Positions 1-13,000 of a stretch of 64,000 nt of DNA are shown in pieces; position 1 is the stretch's first letter; each line of letters starts with the position of its first letter. The notes under the pieces are model-generated. The model did no database searches. It worked only from the letters and a program-made list of their open reading frames with translations, and was not told the DNA's origin. This DNA is from Epinephelus fuscoguttatus (Eukaryota; Chordata; Actinopteri; Perciformes; Serranidae), in contig NC_064757.1 in NCBI RefSeq assembly GCF_011397635.1, positions 32,587,839 to 32,651,838 of the forward strand, given 5' to 3'. Made by a program: the position numbers and the translations under genes.

Positions 1-3000
1 CTTTCGCAACAACTCTATTGCCATTATCAGCACTAACTGCTGTAGGAGCGCAGTGCAGAGTGGCGGTGATTAGCTAGCCAGTGGCATACACATACAGGGA
101 CGCATATTCATTAACATGCATGCATGGCTGGACCCTATTCCACAACAGAGAAGCTTGGATTACAACACACACAGATCTACTGTGACCTCACTTTCAACAA
201 TATCTTTATATAGCAAAGAGATGTCTGCTGTTACATTAACGTCTGTTATAGAACCTTTTGAATAGTAAATTCAAAGATGATAATTACCCACCTCTTGTGT
301 TGATCCAAATGATGTCAGTGCCAGCAGACACACAATTAAAAGGCTTTTGCCTTTGTTGGTGAAAGAAATTACTTAGCGATATGTTTGCACAACAGAACTT
401 AATATGAAATAGCTACAAACGTGCTGTGAGCGCTAGCTGTGGGCAGGTGAAATGGTCTGCAACCTGATCTGTCATCTGCGTCATCTGGAGTTTATTGGGC
501 TGAACAAAGTAAAAGAAGCCTGGCACAGAACAGGCAACAGAGCAGGATCATGACTTTTAAATGCCATAAAAGCCACAATATGGTCCCTACCACATTAGCA
601 CCATTTGAACTCTCGCTTTTGGTTGAGAAGATGAAGTCACATGTGCTCCAACAAATCTAGCTCTGCTGCAGTGAGCCATATTTACCTTGCAGGTGATTAT
701 GTCTTTACTAGAGTTAAACTTACCCTTCACCTTTACTATTTACTGTACATGTGAAACCGTGAAGACCAGAGTAATTGGATGCCTGTTGCCAGTGTCCTTT
801 TTTATTCCCCTGAGAAAACCTTCAATCCCAGCAAAGCTTTCTCAGTAGAGTCTTTGGTAATCCCTGAGGCACAACACAAAGATCATGCAAGTTCAGACTT
901 ATTACAGTGGTATTTTCCTCACTTAAATGCATGTTTCCTCGCACTATGCAGATGAAAAATGATAATGTGTTTGACCTCTGAGGAAGAAATTAGCTCACAG
1001 GCAGAATTATCTTCTGAAGTAAAAAAAAAACAAACTGAAGGCAAATGAGTATAGTGAAACCTGTAATTATGAAGAAACAGTTGTGTAAGAATATAAGCAA
1101 GTTTGTTTGCAGCAGAAAGTAGCTGTGATTAATCATATTGTGGTAATGAGCACCATCCGCCCCCACCTCTCCTTGTGTCCCACTAATCACTGCTGAGGCC
1201 ACAGGCCGTGTAACAGCAGAGACTTTATTCCAGACCCAGTTGGCCGGCACTACAAAAACCCACAGAAGCAGGAAACAGAAGTAAAGCAGTTCCACATGGC
1301 CGGTGTATTTAGAACACAGACCTGTGTTATGGTAACCTCCCCTGGCTCTGGCACCTCACACCCAAACACGCTTCCTCTAGGTCAGAGGAGGGGGATTAAT
1401 GGAGAGGAGGAGGAGAGGGGCAGGAGGTGGCAGAGGGACGAAAGGTGGCGAAAGTGCACTCCAAGGCTTTGTGAGCTGGCAGAGCATTTGGGATTTAGAG
1501 CAAAAAGTGTTGCAGAATAATCCTGTACTTTTGCTAAAATGGAAAACAAAGTCCTAGTTGGAATCCTGTCAAGTTGTCTTTGTTTGTTGAGCGCAGACAT
1601 CACACAGGATCTGTACATGGTAATTTTAGGATCACAAGTAACACCATAACCACACTGTGCAAGCAAAGCCTTGCAGTCGGCGTAGCACAGTAGGACTGCA
1701 TTTGGTATGCAGATCGTACAGATCATGCAGAGCAATGGTCTGAATGTTTGGATGGGCCTCTCTGTAGCATTCCTTCCTGGTTGATCTGCACTCCACCACC
1801 TGCTTTTCGCTGCTGGGACTCAGTTGGAAGTTTAATGGTCAGGAAAACATAAAGGAGACAGCAGGGAGACAGGATAGTAACAGAGAGCGCGTCACAGCCC
1901 GCCTCATCATTGGTTTTTGTCTGTGTTTTGTCTTGCGGTAAGATGATGCAAATGCAAAAATAAATCTTAATCTGGGAAAATGTTGATTCTGCCAAATGGA
2001 GTGTGCACATGAGATACAGGGTGAGTGCTCTCTGCACAGAGCCGCTGGGAAATATCCCCAGCTGACTGCAGACAAATCAGCCTGCATGTTTTGTGGATGA
2101 GTCCACCTCAACTCAGAGACCCCTGGCTCAGGGCCACAGTCTAAGTCAGTGGGAAACCCATTCTCAATACTTTTACATGATCAAACAAGCATGAGCGGCT
2201 TGGTTGTATCCAAGATTGCAACAGTATGAGATTTTCCCAGTGCGATAACCATCTCAGAAAATATTGCAGTGTCATGGTATCACAGCATTACAGAATTTAT
2301 ATTATTATCAGTCTTAAAGGAATGAAAACAGAAGGATTTTGGTTCATTTTTGGTTCAACGAACATTTTATTACTATGATTTTTCTGCTCCAGTTTGTGGA
2401 TTCTATCTTATTTCACAAAGTTCAGTGTAACAGGTGGAGTAACACAGTCTTTCCAAAGGGAGAACCGCTCTTGATTTGCACTTTCTGAACTCCCTGAATG
2501 GAGAAACAGGATAGCTCTGCAGAGCGCTGAATGAATGTAGTTGAAATACGTATCCCAAGAAACACGTAGAAAACTTGTCAGGATGACCCAGAAAGCTGAG
2601 CTGTGAGCAACTGCAGTAAACAGCAGGGTAGACCCTTGGGACCACAACTGGCCAAACTGTAAGCATTGCATGACCTAATTTTTCACATCTGCCTTTTGGC
2701 TGCCCGAAGAAATCCAAAAATCACAAGAAACGCTCATATCGTAAGAATTCTTTGTGTTGGTCTTGGTTGACTCAATACATGTGCAAGTTAAGCAGTTTTT
2801 TTTTTTTTACAGATACTGAACACATTTATTCATGTGCATGGACTTTTTACGGTGCAAAATTCCTGCTGAAGATAAAAAAAATTAAATTGTTGTGCTTATT
2901 CCATTTGTTTGGCTCTTGAAAGAGTTATGCACCCTTCTCTCCTTCTCTCATTCTGTCTTTTTGAAAGTTGGTTTAAGGGGAGAGGGAGGGAACAGTCTGG

Positions 3001-3036
3001 GCTTGTTTGGGCACACACACACACACACTTACACAC

Positions 3037-3094
<58 letters not shown>

Positions 3095-3841
3095 TCGACT
3101 TAATGAAGAGAACATACCAACAGGTAGCTGGAGGTGAAACATTTATAATGTGTGTGCTTACAAAGTCAGAGATCTTTAAAAAAGCCTCTTGTGTTTTTGC
3201 ATGCATGTACAATCAGTGTGTTTTCATGTAGGTGTAGTTGTGTGTGGGGGCGCGTATCTATGTACTCCGTTCACCAGAAGACCTCACCAATCAGTAAATG
3301 AATAGTCTTCTGCACCAGTAAGAACATGCAGGGCATACTTAGGAAAAAGTCTTTGTATTGCTGCTGCTGCTGCTGCAGACAGAGAATGTGCCTGAGGGAA
3401 GGAGAAAGGTTCATATTGAGATCTGTTGACTAATGATGGATTCCACCCAGATGGAAATTACTGAGGAATGGTCTTTCCAGCAGGCTTTACAAGAGAAAGT
3501 CCAACCTCTCACTTTTTAATTGTGGGAACACTATAATTTCTGGTGATTTGTTGTCGCACCTGTAAATGCTCTAAAGGCTCTGACTTTTCTGCTTCAGTCA
3601 CAGTCTGAGAATGCATGGCATTACAAAATACACTTAAAGCTGCATTAGGCAAGATTTGGGATAAAATAAAAAACTTTTTAATCTTAAATACAATTTGGAG
3701 CTTTGGCAGTGCAGAATAGCATGTCCCAAACAATTGTAACAATATAGATTTGACCTATATTTCAGTGCACAGGAAGTGATTGATCAAAACGTAAACCCAT
3801 ATCCACTCAGTCTTCATCAATGTCATTCTCCTTTTCCTCAG
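1..3841. other. Probable 5' intron of adamts12, no coding sequence recognised
   Basis: The first recognisable adamts12 exon begins at 3842 and already encodes the middle of the prodomain, so this stretch is most likely the preceding intron. I looked for the missing signal-peptide and early prodomain exons and saw none on the + strand. The open frames here are short, lack family motifs or are built on the CA repeat at 3012-3091. A short CTG run lies at 3361-3374. Nothing else is supported. Confidence 0.6.
3012..3091. repeat. (CA)n microsatellite
   Basis: About 80 bp of CA dinucleotides interrupted twice by CTTA. Several His/Thr or Cys/Val repeat open frames across it are artefacts of the repeat. 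Confidence 0.95.
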
Positions 3842-4019
3842 AGAGGCTTCTTCTCCCTGCCAGAGGGACACTTCTTTATTGAACCTGTCCAGAAATCCTC
3901 TGATGATCCTGCAGGGACTCCAGAGCCCCATATCGTCTATCCAAGAGTTACACCAGAAAGTCAGAGAAAAAAACGCAGCGTTGAGTCCAAAAAGACACCC
4001 AGCCCCTGTGGAGTTCAAG
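3842..4019 (+). CDS. adamts12: adamts12 exon: prodomain with cysteine switch
   Basis: 59 codons plus 1 nt, opened by a cctcag acceptor. It contains the prodomain signature FIEPV, a basic RKKRS cluster (fragment residues 42-46, a possible first furin site) and the cysteine-switch CGV at 56-58. Donor is aag|gtgttt. Confidence 0.88.
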
Positions 4020-7000
4020 GTGTTTATCTGGATTTGTGTGTGCATATGTATGGAACTGCAGATGTTTGTGTAATTGTACACAAGTGAGCATTTTTCTCTG
4101 TCCGCGTCTGTGTCAAGCAAGGATAAGCCACAAGTGTTCTGCTAGTTATGTCTTCTGTTATCCACACTCTAGATGCTCCAAGTGACTCTGTCCAGGTGGA
4201 GAGGGAGAGGGAGGAGTGGGAGAGGGAGCAGCAGAGGGGGGAGGCTCAGGCTCAGTCCCGCTCGCAGCGCTCGGTCAGCAGAGAGCGCTGGGTGGAGACA
4301 ATGGTGGTGGCTGATGCAAAACTCATAGAATACCACGGCAGCGATAATGTGGAGTCGTACATCTTCACCATCATGAACATGGTGAGAAGTGAGAATTATA
4401 TTGTGATCATTTCAACTGTTCTCACCAAATCTGCTCAAATGTTAAGTTTTAAATTCTTTCAGTGGTGAGTGATTTCTGTGTTGGCAGGTGGCTGGGATCT
4501 TTCATGATGCCAGTATTGGGAACGCCATCCACGTCATCTTGGTTCGCCTCATTCTTCTCCAGGGCGAGGAGGTAACATTTTTCTAAACAAGTTTTCTCAA
4601 GAAACTTTAATGCAAATTTATTCTTTGGCATATATTAAAGTTGGATCAAGAGAAGCATATGCATATCTATAAAGCATTCCTCAGTGGGGTTAGGAGGTGA
4701 AGTAAACCTGGAGACTCCTTCATTTGGCTGTGATTCAAGCTCCAACTAAAGGTTCAAACCACAGTGAACATTATGTCCTCACTTTGATTTACGTCAGTCT
4801 TCCATGTCTGGCTGCATGCGGGACAGACTGGAAAACAATTTCAAAGAAAATTCAGCAAGAACGTAAGGAGCGACAAACAAAAATCCTATTTGACCCAATA
4901 AAATGTCTGATCACTCATTAAAGGAGCTCTACACGACATTCAACATATGAAATAATATAGCAGCAAACAAGTATTTGCTATGTACAGTAAAGACAAGGAG
5001 GAGTAATGGCGTCTTGAGCAGAGAATGAAGTCAGGCTTCCTCACTTTGTTGTAGTCCAAGCTTCTCTGTTCTTTATTTGTTGTGGTAGCCAGGCTGACTG
5101 GGTGTGCGACCTTTTGTTTGGTATGCATTTTTGATTTCTCCTAGCTATTTGGGATCAGTAGGACCCGCTAAGTATAAAAACTCAAACACTGTCAGTGATA
5201 ATAAAGTCCCAGTGTCCTCAAATGAGATGACAATAAAGTCCCAACGTCTTCAAACAAGGACTTACTAAGCAACGGGGTCTTAGCTTGTTGCTGTCGCTAA
5301 AATTGGTCAAATTATGCATCTTAAATAAACAGGTTTCAATTATAAAATGCGATCATGTTTTGGGTCTTGTCCACTTTTGTGTCGGGATCGGCTGCAGACT
5401 GACTTAGCAGAGATGGCTGCCATCTTGTTTTTACATGGATTAGTGTATTGTGCTCTTACTACCACTGCACTGCACTCATAACCATCCACAGATAACGGCG
5501 TCCCAACCCATTGTGGCAACACAGCGCTGATGTGGAAGTCTAAGCACAACCTCCAGTCTCAACCCCGTATTAATACCGTTAACTCTGTCAGCACTGTTTG
5601 GCTGTTAGCACCATTAGCTACTAGCTGTTGGCTCAGTCACCTCCATGTTGAGAGCCCTGTGCAGACAACCTCTGAATCATGGATATGCTTTGAAAGTTTT
5701 AGAGAGCTCCTTTAAAAAAACTGTCAACAGTAGTGTAATGAACACCTGTTTAGAAAAGAAGAAGAATGAAGCCAAACGTGTTGCACTAAAGTCATGTCCA
5801 TTACGCTGCTGCTGGAACTGAAATTACATACATACCTCTACAGGTTACTGCTGTGTGACTGACACTTTACTCTAAACCCCATGTGAAAGAATGAAAAGAA
5901 ACTTTTTTCTACAGTGTCAAAAATGATGTCCTGAAATGACAAGAAGTAAAACATCCAAATGAAGCTAAAGATGTGCAGAGTGTTATTTCTAATTCTGCTG
6001 TTTGTTGCAGAAAGGGTTGAAGATCGTCCACCATGCGGACACCACTTTGGCCAGTTTCTGTGCATGGCAGAAAAACCTCAATCCCCAGAGTGACACACAC
6101 CCAGCTCATCATGACGTGGCTGTATTGGTCACTAGGCAAGTGACACACACATATGCACCTGTAGGTCAGCTATATCAATAGATAAATGAAATGGATGGAT
6201 TATAAGCTCTGGTGATAGGCCCTCTTATAAAAGGAATATGTACATAATGTTCTTGTGTTTCCTCCTCAGGAAAGACATCTGTGCTGGAATGAATCAGCCC
6301 TGTGAGACCCTGGGTCTGTCTCATCTGTCTGGGATGTGTCAGCCACACCGCAGCTGCAACATCAATGAGGATTCGGGACTACCTGTCGCCTTCACTGTCG
6401 CTCATGAGATGGGCCACAGGTGTGTGTGTGTGTATGTGTGTGCGTGCATTTGTAATTGTTGTGAATAATGGAATATCATCACAATGAGCCATGTGACAAA
6501 GAAAGCATCTCGTTCCCATGATGGGTTACTATTGAGGAATATACAGTTGCATCATTAAATCCTATTTAGTGAATGGGCTGATGCAAATAATAGTTAGTAT
6601 CTGGTAACCAGACATGAAAAACAGATTGATACCTGAGCTTGATATGATGTGGGTGTGTAAATCATATTTAATGACAGTGGAAGTGAACGGACAGAAAGAT
6701 CATTTGTTTCTAATGTGACACAGGAAACCAGACTTTCTTTAATCCCATTTTCTAATGCACAGTATAGTTGAGTTGTAGCTTCAGTGTCAGTTTAATCAGA
6801 AGACATTGGTTAACAAATATAGTCTTCCTGATAAAATGAGAATTGGTGCCAATGTTTTTAAACTTCTGCTTATGAGGACTGTATGATTGAATTTGATTTC
6901 GGGAAGACTGGTCTTCAGACTTTTAAAGGAGCAGTGTGTCAGATTTAGTGGGACTTAGTGGCATCTAGCATTGAGGACTGCAGCTTGCAACCAGCTAATA

Positions 7001-10000
7001 CTTCTCCCAGTTAGAAATACTTCAGTGTGCACCGTACAGAAGGTGTTTTACCGAGAGCCAAATTATCTGCAGAGGTCTCTTCCTCACCATAACACGTGGA
7101 ACAGTTGGTTTCTAAAAACACACAATAAAGTAGTTTCACATAAAAAAAAAAATCAGTGTTTCTCCAATGCTGCTCATTGAAAAGGGACTACTAATTACGG
7201 TGGCCAAGGCGGAAACGTGAATGGCCTTATATTCAATAGCCAAGAGGCATTTGCTGTACAAGCTGTACAGGACTGAATTATGTCAGTCAAATCAAATTTG
7301 GCCGTTTACAGTAATACTATATTTGACTATTCATTCCTTATTTTCAATATAGAGTGTAAGAGTTTGAGCATGGTTCAGAGTGACAGTGATGTTCGCATAA
7401 TATAGTAAACAAGTCAAGTTACTCGCCGAGCTAATGCGTGCAAACTATGCTGACAACAGACTGGGAATGTGCAATAACATTTTCTTGGGGAAACTAGATA
7501 TCAAACGAAAGATATCATTATTTGGAGCCTGATTGGACAAAGCCTCTCTTTTCCTTCGGGCAGCTGCCTCCGTCTCACTCAAATTCACCCTGGGTCTGGA
7601 CGCAGCATGAAAATGACAAGCGCTCGCTCTGCAGCCAAATCTGGTGACCAAAACATCCCCAAAACTACACTGACTGACAACAATAACCCTCAAAAAACTG
7701 ACTGCTTTACTTGAAGAATCTTAGTCGACTGACAAGTCTCCAACTAATAATTTGAATTTAGGTGCAGACCTACAGATTACAGTAGAATCAAGCCAAGTTT
7801 GGGCCCAATCCCCCCTTCCCACAATTGTCAGCAAAGCCAAGATGTTTGGGGCATTTTTTACATCCCCCAGTCTGCTTAGAAATCCATCCTGGCTACACTG
7901 ATTTCAAATAACAAATATTCAACATGTTCAATATTTACGATCTGATAATCCTGTTGTGAGGGGGGAACTCTGCCAGTTGCCAGCGGCCCCGAAGGTCTCG
8001 TATGGTTTTAATGCAAATTCAAATGGGTTTCCACTCAGACTTTACTCACCACCAGCTTGTACTGTAACATATACAGTCCAACTTGATGACATTTTGATCC
8101 ATATTTCTCTCTTTTTTCTTCGTGAATTTTTATAAAACTTCGTGCAAAAACAAACAGCTAGTTCTTCTGTCCATTGTCTGCCATTTTTGTTTACCATAAA
8201 GTCAGATTTGATTGCAAGTGGTTCGCAAGATTTTGCTGTTGAGAGACAGGACTCTGGATGTTTGTAAATGGAATCTGTTAGCATGTATTGTGCTCTCCAC
8301 ACACTATAGAGACAAACCTGTTAAATTTATCATCACATGCTGTTATGTGTGGAGTTTCTTACATTTGTAACATCTGTTGAGATTTAAAAAATCTTTTAGT
8401 CCAGACTTTAGACAGAGTAATGAGTGAAGAAAAACAGGCAAATCAATAAAGTGCCTTTCCTGGTGGAATTTCTTCTAGGCTCCATTTGACTTTAAATACC
8501 ACAATATGTATTGCAAATATAATGTATAATGTAGTTCACTGCTTTGTACTAACAGGCAATTATGATGCATAACCAGGAATTTGCAGGTCCAGCAGCTCAA
8601 GGCCATCCAGTCTTGTGAAACATTTGCTTTTGTATTGATAATATGATAATGAGTCGTGTTGTGTTTGAACGCAGCTTTGGAATTCATCACGACGGTCAGG
8701 GGAATGACTGTGAGCTGGAAGGGAGGCACCCATTCATCATGTCCAGACAGCTGATGTACGACAGCTCGCCTCTCACTTGGTCCTCCTGCTCCAAAGAATA
8801 CATCACACGCTTCCTCGAGTAAGGCTGCATTCATACTCTATTCTGAACCCATTAATCATAACGTTATAACATGATTCACCCAGTTTAAATACTGTTTTCT
8901 TTGTGGGGGGAACACACAAGTGGTCTGCAAACTGTGTGAAACGCCAGGATTGTGAAATCATTGTGGAAAACGGAGTATTTCCAAACAAGCAGTGACTCTT
9001 CCTGGATGCAGATAAGTGGGCGTGCTGGTGCAGATTTGAATGGAGGTGGTGGAAATTCTCCAGAAAAGCTGCATTGGGAGTGGTGTGTGTTTGAACAAAA
9101 CTATGTTATAAAAACATTCATGTGTAGCAAACCATGGCAAACCAAGTTTTTAAAAGAGCAAGGAAGAACTTAAGTGCCAATATGCTGAACAAACACAGTC
9201 AAAGCCAAAAAATCCAGCAAAAGCCAGAAAAGCAAACAGAACCTAAAGAAACATTAGAGGGCGGTCACACTTGCACAAATAAGTCATGCTCAATTTGTGC
9301 TTTGACTCTCATTATTTTCTATTGAAAACCATGTCAACTCTGAATTCAAGAATTCCTCTCTTTCAACAATTTCACCTCAAGCCGCTTCAAAGTCAGAGGT
9401 CAGAGTTCATGTTTGCTGAACTCATCACCCAGTACCCTACTTAATTTAACACTGAGCTTGGAGGCTGCAGTGAAGTGTAAGAGCAAATGGTGAGTATGTT
9501 CACTGGCACGATGGGATTGCTTGTAAACTTATTTCATCCGTATCAGTGTGGTTTTGCAGGATGTGGAACTGCACGCTTGTGCAGGCTCGATGACCGTCTC
9601 ACTTTTTTAAGAATGCAGAACAAAAATCCTGAATTTGGTTTGATGAAAACAAGAAGTTAGACTGAGTGTAGTCTGAGTGGGCGGAAGTTCACTGCATAGA
9701 TCAGCCTCTCATTGGGCAGAACGAGCCACCCGCTGAAGTCCCGCCCTACCACCTCCGGTTGTCATAGTCGACAAACATCCTTTACTAACTTTTGCGGTGT
9801 TTGATCTTGGGGGGATGTAGCCATTTTTCTGCCATGGTTCGCGTCCTGTAGGTGATATTTTTGTGGGCGTGTTACACCAAAACCTGTTTCCCCTGGAAAT
9901 ATTTTTGCAAGCGTACCGTTGCTGTGGCACCGCCCAGAACGATTGTGATTGGTTGAAAGAAATAAAAAAAGCCAGGGCGTTTTTTTTCTCCAATCTTAAA

Positions 10001-13000
10001 GTGAGAGTCGGTGCAGCCAGACCTTTCTTTTCTTGAGAAAGGTCTGGTGAGCGAGACTAGACTGAGTGTGAACGTATGGGCTAGTTTTATTTCCAAAACT
10101 TGGAAAATTAGGCAAATTAGACTGAATAATACATGCTACATATATAAAAGCAGACAATATACATAATAAATGTAATTTCAGTGGGCTCATGAGGTTTTGT
10201 TTTTTGTGAGAAAAGATCCCAAATTGTCTTGTCATCTACAGTAAGTGAAGTATGCTTCATCATCTGTTCCTGATAGCTGGGCACAAAAGCTGACTCACAG
10301 TCGGCATTTTATTGAAGTGAAACTCAATTAAGCTTGTCTTTTTCTCAACCCTCAACCGTCATTAGTGCCTGTCGACCAGTCGTAGAGTACTGGGCTGGGC
10401 ATCTATTGATGAAAGATCCTACACTGATACCAGAACACAGACCTCGTATCTGAGTAGAATTATGCTGTTAGACATCATTTAGTCAATCTAAATGTCAATA
10501 TTCATTAGCACCAATTAGTTGTATAGTAAAACATTATTGTGGTCAGTTTGAGCAGTTATCAGCAGTCAGGTAGAAGTCATCTGAAAACCTGCAGGGAAGT
10601 CTAGTCACAGTTGCAGCAGCAAATCAGTGACAAAAATAAAAGTCATCTCTGTTTCAAGTTACAGTTAGGCGTAAGCGTTACCTGTTAGGTTAAGATTACA
10701 CAGAAACTGAGCTGGTCCCGGGAGCCGACTGAAATATCTTAATATTACATTCACTTTTATGCTGTTGACGTTCCCCTCCTGTTGTGGGCCAAGCTGACAG
10801 AGCCCTCCTGTCATTATGCCCTTACCTTACTCTTGTCACCATTGTTTCTTGAGCTCAGAATGCATTATATGTACCACCCTATTCCTGATACCATTGTTTC
10901 TCATCCTCAGAGCATCATGACATCACCTGAGTGCATATGGCAAATACACAAACCATCTTGAGTACAAATGGCAAAAAAATTGGCCATTATCTTTAAGACT
11001 ACATCTAGGATAACATAAAAATAAGTGTTGAAAGCATGCTAGTAGCCATTTCAAACAAGCGTCTCCCTGCTGAAGTCATTGTTTGTTTTCTCAAATTTTC
11101 TCTCGCTGGTGTCTCAGCGCCACACCTTGTGCCACGTTCTCCTTTTCATCATTTTCAAAGGTCACACATTCATTGTCACATCTTTGTTTCTGTCTTAGTC
11201 GTGGCTGGGGTTTCTGTCTGGATGACCGCCCGTCCAAGAGGGACCTAACCACCCCGCTGGCTCGCCTTGGTGTCCGCTACACCACCCACCACCAGTGCCA
11301 GCTTCAGTACGGCCCAAATGCCACCTTCTGCCATGAGGTTGATGTGAGTATTGTGTCTTGAATCACCGACCAAATATGTCAGAAATCTTTCAGAACACCC
11401 TTTTCTTATGTCTTTTGGGATTACGTCTCTTTCTTCAGAACGTTTGCCAGATCCTGTGGTGTTCAGTGAACGGCTCCTGTCGCTCCAAACTGGACTCGCC
11501 TATAGATGGCACTCGATGTGGACCGGAGAAGGTGGGTGGTGCCAGTTGCTTTGTCTCGTTAGGGTGTGGGTTTCATTAGCCTGGGGATGGAGATGGTTAG
11601 CACTATGGATATGTGGGTGTCACTGACGCAGAGCCTTGAGTATGAAATGTGTCATGTTACTGATGTTATTTGTGTTACTTTCTCCTACAGTGGTGTATCT
11701 CAGGAGAGTGTGTCATTGTGGGTAAACTCCCAGAGACTGTGAATGGAGGCTGGGGACAGTGGAGTACCTGGTCTCACTGCTCCAGGACCTGTGGGACTGG
11801 AGTTCAGTCAGCAGAGAGGGAGTGTAACAACCCCAAGTAAGAGCTGACTTTAGATTAAACCTGTCTTGCAGTCCACTGGCATGTCTTACACAACAGATGA
11901 CATCCTGAAACTGATCACGTGACTGATTCAAAGCTTGCTGCTGTGTTTTCCACAGACCAGAGTTTGGGGGAAAGTATTGCACTGGGGAAAGAAAGCGTTA
12001 TCGCACCTGTAACACAAAACCCTGTCTGAAGAATAAACCAACTTTTCGGGAGATGCTGTGCAGTGAGTTTGACACAGTGCCCTACCACAACGAGCTCTAC
12101 CAGTGGATTCCTGTGGCTAACCCAGGTAAGTGACCAAAGCCTCAGATGTACAATTAGATACTACAGACACTGGTATTCTGGTAGCCCCTCTGTTCTCTCC
12201 TCAAATCATAAAAGATCTGTGGCTGTGATTGCATATGTCACCCAGCAGGGGGCAGCATTTACACTAGAAAGTGGTCAGTGATGCAGCTACGCCATCAAAT
12301 GTATCTTGGCAGGGTTATAAAGAGGGCCTCATGGAGCAACACTTTCTTAAATTTCTCAGATATTTTCTCTTAATTTTGTGCTAAGAGAAAAAGTAAGAGT
12401 AATAAGAAATCAATTCCAGTTGCACCAAACATTCTTAACCATCCAAATCTGCTCTTACCTGGATGTGCTCAATGATAAATTCCACTTGATCACAAGTAAC
12501 CTCTTAGCACAGATCAGTGGTTCCCAACTGGTCCCGGTATAGGCTCCAGACCTTTCCTTAGTCATTGGTTCAAGGTCCACAGATTTTGATATAGTCAGTG
12601 TCATACTTTGCATTTAGCCATGTAGCTGAGCTACTTTTCTGTCTCTGTCAAGTAGCTGTCTGTTAGTCACTCAAACTGCTGCAAGAAACACAATTTCAAA
12701 TTAAATGCTCTGTACCAGAAATCCACTTTACTTCAAAATAAAGTGTGTTTTTTTACAAACTTGACACTTACGGATCATTTTAGGTCCATTCAGAGTGGAC
12801 CCACGAGCCACTTTTGGACTGTGACCCACCAGTTGGGAACCACTGGCATAGATAACACCCCCTAAACACTATATAAGGGCAGCTGTTCCTTGTGGAAAGA
12901 CTCGGACACATGCCCAGGAATTGGAAGATGCCACCAAAAAGGCTGTAAGAAGAGGAATCAATGTACCGTATAATAGACTTGAAGTAAATGGGATTTTCCG

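Larger units (their letters stand above)
8819..11198. other. adamts12 intron with element and pseudo-exon copy
   Basis: 2380-bp intron. It holds an inverted-repeat element near 9658-10070 and a decayed duplicate of the intron 10/exon 11 junction at 10201-10391. The remainder shows nothing supportable. Confidence 0.8.

Noticed and set aside
2892-3231. Open frames rich in His/Thr or Cys/Val
   Set aside because: They are translations of the CA microsatellite at 3012-3091.
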